From the NCBI RefSeq assembly GCF_021246465.1, contig NZ_JAHRHK010000002.1:189650-247225 (forward strand): a DNA stretch of 57,576 bases. Direction: 5' to 3'. Shown one piece after another: positions 54,225-57,576 of this stretch (its first letter is position 1; every line of letters begins with the position of its first letter). Under the pieces are notes generated by a model that made no database searches, was not told where the DNA came from, and saw nothing but the letters and a program-made list of their open reading frames with translations. This stretch comes from Nocardioides sp. R-C-SC26. GTDB lineage: Bacteria > Actinomycetota > Actinomycetes > Propionibacteriales > Nocardioidaceae. Position numbers and translations under genes: made by a program.

Positions 54225-55415
54225 GTGGGGAACGCGTTCGTCGAGGCCGACAACCTGGAGGTCCTGGCCGCGCTCGACGCTGCCAGCGTCGACCTGATCT
54301 ACATCGATCCGCCCTACAACACCGGCAACGACTTCGTCTATGCCGACGACGTGCGGGGCACCGAGACCGGCATCGCCGGCCGCCACGGCGCCTGGGTGGC
54401 GATGATGCGGCCGCGTCTGGCGGCCGCGCGGGAGGTGCTCGCGCCGTCCGGGGCGATCTTCGTCAGCATCGACGACCACGAGGTCGCTCACCTGCGCCTC
54501 CTCCTCGACGAGGTCTTCGGCGAGGCGCAGTTCCTCGCGCAGGTGATCGTCAACCTCAACCCCAAGGGCCGCCAGCTCGGACCCGGGTTCGCCACCAGCC
54601 ACGAGTACCTGCTGGTCTACGCGCGCGATGCGCGGTCGTGCGGCCTGGAACCGTCGACGACCGACACCGTCGATCCCGGCGACTTCCCCGAGACGACGCC
54701 GGACGGACGCCGCTTCCGGCATCTCCCGCTGCGCAACACCAACAAGAAGTTCAACCCGCGCACCTCGCCCACCCTGCATTTCGCGATCTGGGGATCGCCC
54801 GAGTCGGGCGACGTGCGCACGCACCCGTTCGACGGCGCTGTCGAGGTGCTGCCGGTGTTCGGTGACGGCGCGCCCGCGGTGTGGCGCTGGAGTCGCCCGC
54901 GTATCGAGGAGCGCCCTGATGACCTGGTGTGTCGTCGGGTACGTGGCCGCCGCGGCGATCGGGTCGACGTCTTCCAGCGTGACTGGTGGCATGCCGGACG
55001 GCGCAAGAAGCTCCGCACGATCTGGATGGCCGAGGAGATCGGCTCCACCGACACCGCGGTCGCCGAGCTCAAGGACCTGATCGGCCCGCTGTTCGAGTCG
55101 CCCAAGCCGACGGGGCTGATCCGGCGGGTGCTCGCCACCATGCCGGACAACGCGCGCGTGCTCGACTTCTTCGCGGGCAGCGGGACGACGGGGCACGCTG
55201 TCGCCCTCGCGAACGCCGCGGACGGCGGGACGCGCCGGTGTCTCTCGGTGAACTCGGCCGAGCCGACCCGCCCGGGCTCCAACGCGCACGAGGCCGGCTA
55301 CGCCACCGTCGCAGCCATCACCCGGGAGCGGCTGGCCGCGGTCGAGCGTCGTCAGGGGGGTGAGCTGGTTCAGTTGGCGCCCACCACGGCAGCTGCCTGG
55401 CTCGCCGGCCGCTGA
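54225..55415 (+). CDS. DNA methyltransferase, beta-class N6-adenine type (type III Mod-like), without a restriction partner
   Basis: Predicted to methylate adenine in a specific DNA site. The 396-aa product has motif IV DPPYNTG at 28-34 first and motif I FFAGSGTTGHAV at 315-326 later, the beta-class order. ESPKPTGLIRRVL precedes motif I, and the target-recognition region (about 110-270) is short. The frame is open from GTG 54165; GTG 54225 is preferred because CATGAT ends 7 bases upstream and the sequence then starts GNAFVEADNLEVLAAL, as in relatives. No restriction or specificity gene adjoins it. Confidence 0.85.
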   Translation: MGNAFVEADNLEVLAALDAASVDLIYIDPPYNTGNDFVYADDVRGTETGIAGRHGAWVAMMRPRLAAAREVLAPSGAIFVSIDDHEVAHLRLLLDEVFGEAQFLAQVIVNLNPKGRQLGPGFATSHEYLLVYARDARSCGLEPSTTDTVDPGDFPETTPDGRRFRHLPLRNTNKKFNPRTSPTLHFAIWGSPESGDVRTHPFDGAVEVLPVFGDGAPAVWRWSRPRIEERPDDLVCRRVRGRRGDRVDVFQRDWWHAGRRKKLRTIWMAEEIGSTDTAVAELKDLIGPLFESPKPTGLIRRVLATMPDNARVLDFFAGSGTTGHAVALANAADGGTRRCLSVNSAEPTRPGSNAHEAGYATVAAITRERLAAVERRQGGELVQLAPTTAAAWLAGR

Positions 55416-55435
55416 CTGCCCCGGCTCGTGCCGGA

Positions 55436-56860
55436 TCAGGCGACCCCGGCGGCCTTCTCCAGCGCCGCCACCTCGGCGTCGAGATGGCCGATCAGACGCT
55501 GGAGGTGGGGCACCGTGCGGCGACATCCGGTCAGCCCGAACGCCATCTGCCCGTCGTAGGAGGTGCAGGTGATGTTCAGCGCCATGCCGTTGATCGGGAT
55601 CGAGAGCGGGTAGTTGCCGACCAGCTTCGCGCCGTTCCAGTATTGGGTGGTGCGCGGTCCGGGCACGTTGCTGATGATGAGGTTGTACGGCGGCCGGACG
55701 ATGCCCTGCATGCGCAACAGCGGAGTGAGGATCGCCGGCGCCTGACCGATCGCGCTCATCGCCAGGATCTGCAACTGCGTCATCGACGAGAGCGCCTCCT
55801 TGCCGTCCTTCATCGAGCGGTGGATGGCGCGCAGGCGATCGCTGGGATCCGACTTGTCGGTGGCGAGCTGGACCATCACCGACCCCACCGCGTTGCCCCC
55901 GTCGGCCGAGGCGACCTGCGACTGCTTGGCGTTCAAGCCCACCGGCACCATCGCCACCAGCGGCGTGTCGGGAAGGGCGTCGAGCTCGAGCAGATACGAG
56001 CGGATGGCGCCGGCGCACATCGCGAGCACGACGTCGTTGATCGTGGTGCCCGTCGCCTTGCCGATCGCACGGAGCCGCTCGGTCGGCCAGTTCTGGGCGG
56101 CGAAGCGCCGCGAACCGGTGATCTGCTGGTTGAACAGCGTGCGCGGGGCGTAGAGGGAGAGCGCGGAGGTCTCGTTGCGTAGGCCCTTCTTCAGAGTGGT
56201 CACGAGCGCCCCGGGCATGCCAGCGGCTTCCGCGGTGATGCCGAGGGCGGCGCGGAGTGCGCTGACGGGGACGTCGGTGAGCGACCTGCTGTCGTCGGCC
56301 TGCTGGCGATCGGCGGCAGCGGGGCGGGGCCGGGGCCTGGCGCCCCAGGGCGCCGGCATCTCGCGCTTCTCCGGATCGCCCGACAGCACACTGGCGAGCA
56401 GCCGCATCGCCGCGACGCCGTCGATCAGCCCGTGGTGCATCTTGCTGTACAGGGCGACTCGACCGTCGTTGAGTCCCTCGATGATGTGGGCTTCCCACAG
56501 TGGGCGTTCCCAGTCGAGCCGGGTGCTGTGCAGTCGGCCGCAGAGCTCGAGCAGCTCGCGCACCCGACCGGGGCTGGGCAGCGCGCTGTGCCGGACGTGA
56601 TGCTCGATGTCGAACTGGTCGTCGGGTTGCCACACCAGCTGGCCGCCGGTGCGGATCGACCGGTGCGGATGCCGCAGGAACAACGGTGCGATCCCGCTGC
56701 TGTCGGCGACGTCCTGCATCTGCTCGAACATGTGGCGCGCGTAGTCGCGCGGGGCGTCCTCGGGCTTCTCGAAGAGCTGGAGAGCGCCGACGTGCATCGG
56801 CATGCTGCGGTTCTCCGCGAGCAGGAACGCGGCGGAGGTCGGATCGACGGGAACGGCCAC
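55436..56860 (-). CDS. wax ester synthase/acyl-CoA:diacylglycerol acyltransferase (WS/DGAT)
   Basis: Esterifies long-chain acyl-CoA to diacylglycerol or fatty alcohol for storage lipid. The 474-aa product has the active site HHGLIDG (H142, H143, D147, G148), the N-terminal SAAFLLAENRSMPMHVGAL, and the second-domain segment NDVVLAMCAGAIRSYL, with ISNVPGP near the end. Its length is typical. GTG start at 56860 with AAAGGGG upstream on the minus strand, so it is not leaderless. No lipid genes adjoin it; it converges on the methyltransferase gene. Confidence 0.93.
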   Translation of the reverse strand: MAVPVDPTSAAFLLAENRSMPMHVGALQLFEKPEDAPRDYARHMFEQMQDVADSSGIAPLFLRHPHRSIRTGGQLVWQPDDQFDIEHHVRHSALPSPGRVRELLELCGRLHSTRLDWERPLWEAHIIEGLNDGRVALYSKMHHGLIDGVAAMRLLASVLSGDPEKREMPAPWGARPRPRPAAADRQQADDSRSLTDVPVSALRAALGITAEAAGMPGALVTTLKKGLRNETSALSLYAPRTLFNQQITGSRRFAAQNWPTERLRAIGKATGTTINDVVLAMCAGAIRSYLLELDALPDTPLVAMVPVGLNAKQSQVASADGGNAVGSVMVQLATDKSDPSDRLRAIHRSMKDGKEALSSMTQLQILAMSAIGQAPAILTPLLRMQGIVRPPYNLIISNVPGPRTTQYWNGAKLVGNYPLSIPINGMALNITCTSYDGQMAFGLTGCRRTVPHLQRLIGHLDAEVAALEKAAGVA

Positions 56861-57013
56861 GAGGTGCCCCTTTGCTGGGTGGCTGGGTGGCGGTGATCAT
56901 CGTCTCGGCACGCACGCACCGCAACACCGCACCGATTCGGCGGACAGATCACGGGATCGACCGGTGGTCCACAGGGGGTTCGCCGCCCACTGTCGGACGG
57001 CGGCGCGGGTTCC

Positions 57014-57019
57014 TAGCGT
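57014..57019 (+). promoter_or_regulatory. -10 element of the small secreted-protein gene
   Basis: TAGCGT predicts a start near 57026 and a leader of about 63 nt. The leader holds a perfect 8-bp hairpin, GCACCGGC (57029-57036) with GCCGGTGC (57041-57048). A Shine-Dalgarno GGAG (57080-57083) lies five bases before the ATG. The rest of 56861-57013 shows only the WS/DGAT ribosome site. Confidence 0.4.
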
Positions 57020-57088
57020 CGGTCGCTCGCACCGGCGTCTGCCGGTGCGCTCACGCCGGCCCGCCGGCCCTGCCCTCTCGGAGTTCTG

Positions 57089-57484
57089 ATGACACTCGAC
57101 CTCGCCCACCTGCCCGCACCCCGTCACGGCGCACGGTTGAGGGCGCGCCACCTGCTCGCCGCGCTCGCCGTCCTGGCCGCACTCGTGGTCACGGTCGTCG
57201 CCGGCATCGGAGCCGCCGACGCCACCGACCGGGCGCCACGCGCCGGCACGCCGTCCGAGCGGCCGATCATCGTCGAGGTGACCGGTGACGCGGCCAACGG
57301 CTTCGGTGTCCACTATGCCGACGGGTCGGAGATCTTCCCCCCGACGGACTCGGAGTCGATCGCCGAGTGCTCGGAGTACGACCGCCGTCTCGACCGGGTG
57401 CGCTGCCGGGTCGAGGTACGCATCTGGTACCGCGACCTCGGCGATCTCCAACGCTCGCTGGCCTACGTCCGCGCCGGCGGCTGA
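57089..57484 (+). CDS. small exported or anchored protein, function unknown
   Basis: The 131-aa product has a basic N terminus, a hydrophobic segment (about 24-42, LLAALAVLAALVVTVVAGIG) and a short extracytoplasmic domain with two Cys (ECSEYD and VRCRVEV) that may form a disulfide. No family is recognised. It has its own promoter, leader hairpin and Shine-Dalgarno, unlike the leaderless genes nearby. Confidence 0.7.
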   Translation: MTLDLAHLPAPRHGARLRARHLLAALAVLAALVVTVVAGIGAADATDRAPRAGTPSERPIIVEVTGDAANGFGVHYADGSEIFPPTDSESIAECSEYDRRLDRVRCRVEVRIWYRDLGDLQRSLAYVRAGG

Positions 57485-57503
57485 GCGGTCCCGGCCTCAG
57501 CCG

Positions 57504-57576
57504 TCAGGCTGTGAGCGAGTCGCGCAGCTCGGTGACGACGGAGTCGACGACGGCGACCAGGTCGCCGTCGGTCGCC
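57504..57576 (-). CDS. C-terminal end of a gene cut by the window edge
   Basis: Reading leftward from the edge, an open frame ends with 23 residues (ATDGDLVAVVDSVVTELRDS, then LTA) and a TGA at 57506-57504. The pattern of a short acidic stretch and a helix resembles the end of a PLP-dependent aminotransferase, but it is too short to name. Confidence 0.55.
   Translation of the reverse strand, partial: ATDGDLVAVVDSVVTELRDSLTA

Overview
The window looks like one contiguous piece of a high-GC actinobacterial chromosome. Codon third positions are strongly G/C, GTG starts are common, and genes are packed with 4-base ATGA/GTGA overlaps. The order ppa-dacB-DUF2342-tilS-hpt-ftsH-folE-folP-folB-folK-DUF3180 ... 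DUF2520-panC-panD ... coaX-lsr2-clpC ... mutY-disA-radA matches, as I recall it, the block around Rv3585-Rv3628c in Mycobacterium tuberculosis. ppx - TIM-barrel protein - proC likewise resembles Rv0496-Rv0500. Gene content and style suggest Nocardioidaceae (Aeromicrobium/Nocardioides-like), but that is inference. I saw no tRNA, rRNA, CRISPR array, prophage or intact insertion sequence. Layout: 1-3005 holds a hairpin and promoter, then secY-adk-map (protein export, nucleotide balance, N-terminal Met removal). 3006-4348 holds a probable manganese (yybP-ykoY type) riboswitch, the TerC-family membrane gene it should control, and a bidirectional terminator. 4366-9508 holds ppa, the cell-wall carboxypeptidase dacB, a DUF2342 metallopeptidase, tilS and hpt, with a 59-bp tandem repeat before hpt. 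9644-16868 holds ftsH and the folate operon folE-(secreted sulfatase)-folP-folB-folK, followed by two small membrane-protein genes. 16977-21667 holds a tandem GNAT acetyltransferase and a glycine-betaine/choline-type ABC importer, split between two divergent transcripts whose start codons are three bases apart. 21776-25056 is a surface-glycan group: two glycosyltransferases and a sulfotransferase. 25254-31051 is a cofactor block: a DUF2520 dehydrogenase, panC, panD, nadB, nadC and coaX (pantothenate/CoA and NAD). 31139-34427 holds lsr2 and clpC. 34528-40194 holds a glycosyltransferase, mutY, an anchored unknown protein, disA and radA (DNA repair and c-di-AMP signalling). 40280-43715 holds a LacI regulator, a methyltransferase, a VOC protein and a Cys-rich unknown. 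43859-47630 holds ppx, a TIM-barrel protein, a small MITE-like element, proline dehydrogenase and proC. 47691-57576 holds unknowns, mug, a DUF1800/DUF1501 pair, a phosphodiester glycosidase, an orphan adenine methyltransferase, a WS/DGAT and a cut-off C-terminus. Recurring themes: about twenty genes have a TANNNT-like -10 hexamer ending 6-8 bases before the start codon, which implies leaderless mRNAs. A palindromic dispersed repeat (core TCTCGACAAGCTCG) sits at three gene ends. The best candidates for new biology are the divergent leaderless importer promoter, the MITE whose target duplication overlaps the -10 of the proline dehydrogenase gene, the riboswitch expression platform, the sulfatase inside the folate operon, and the DUF1800/DUF1501 pair.
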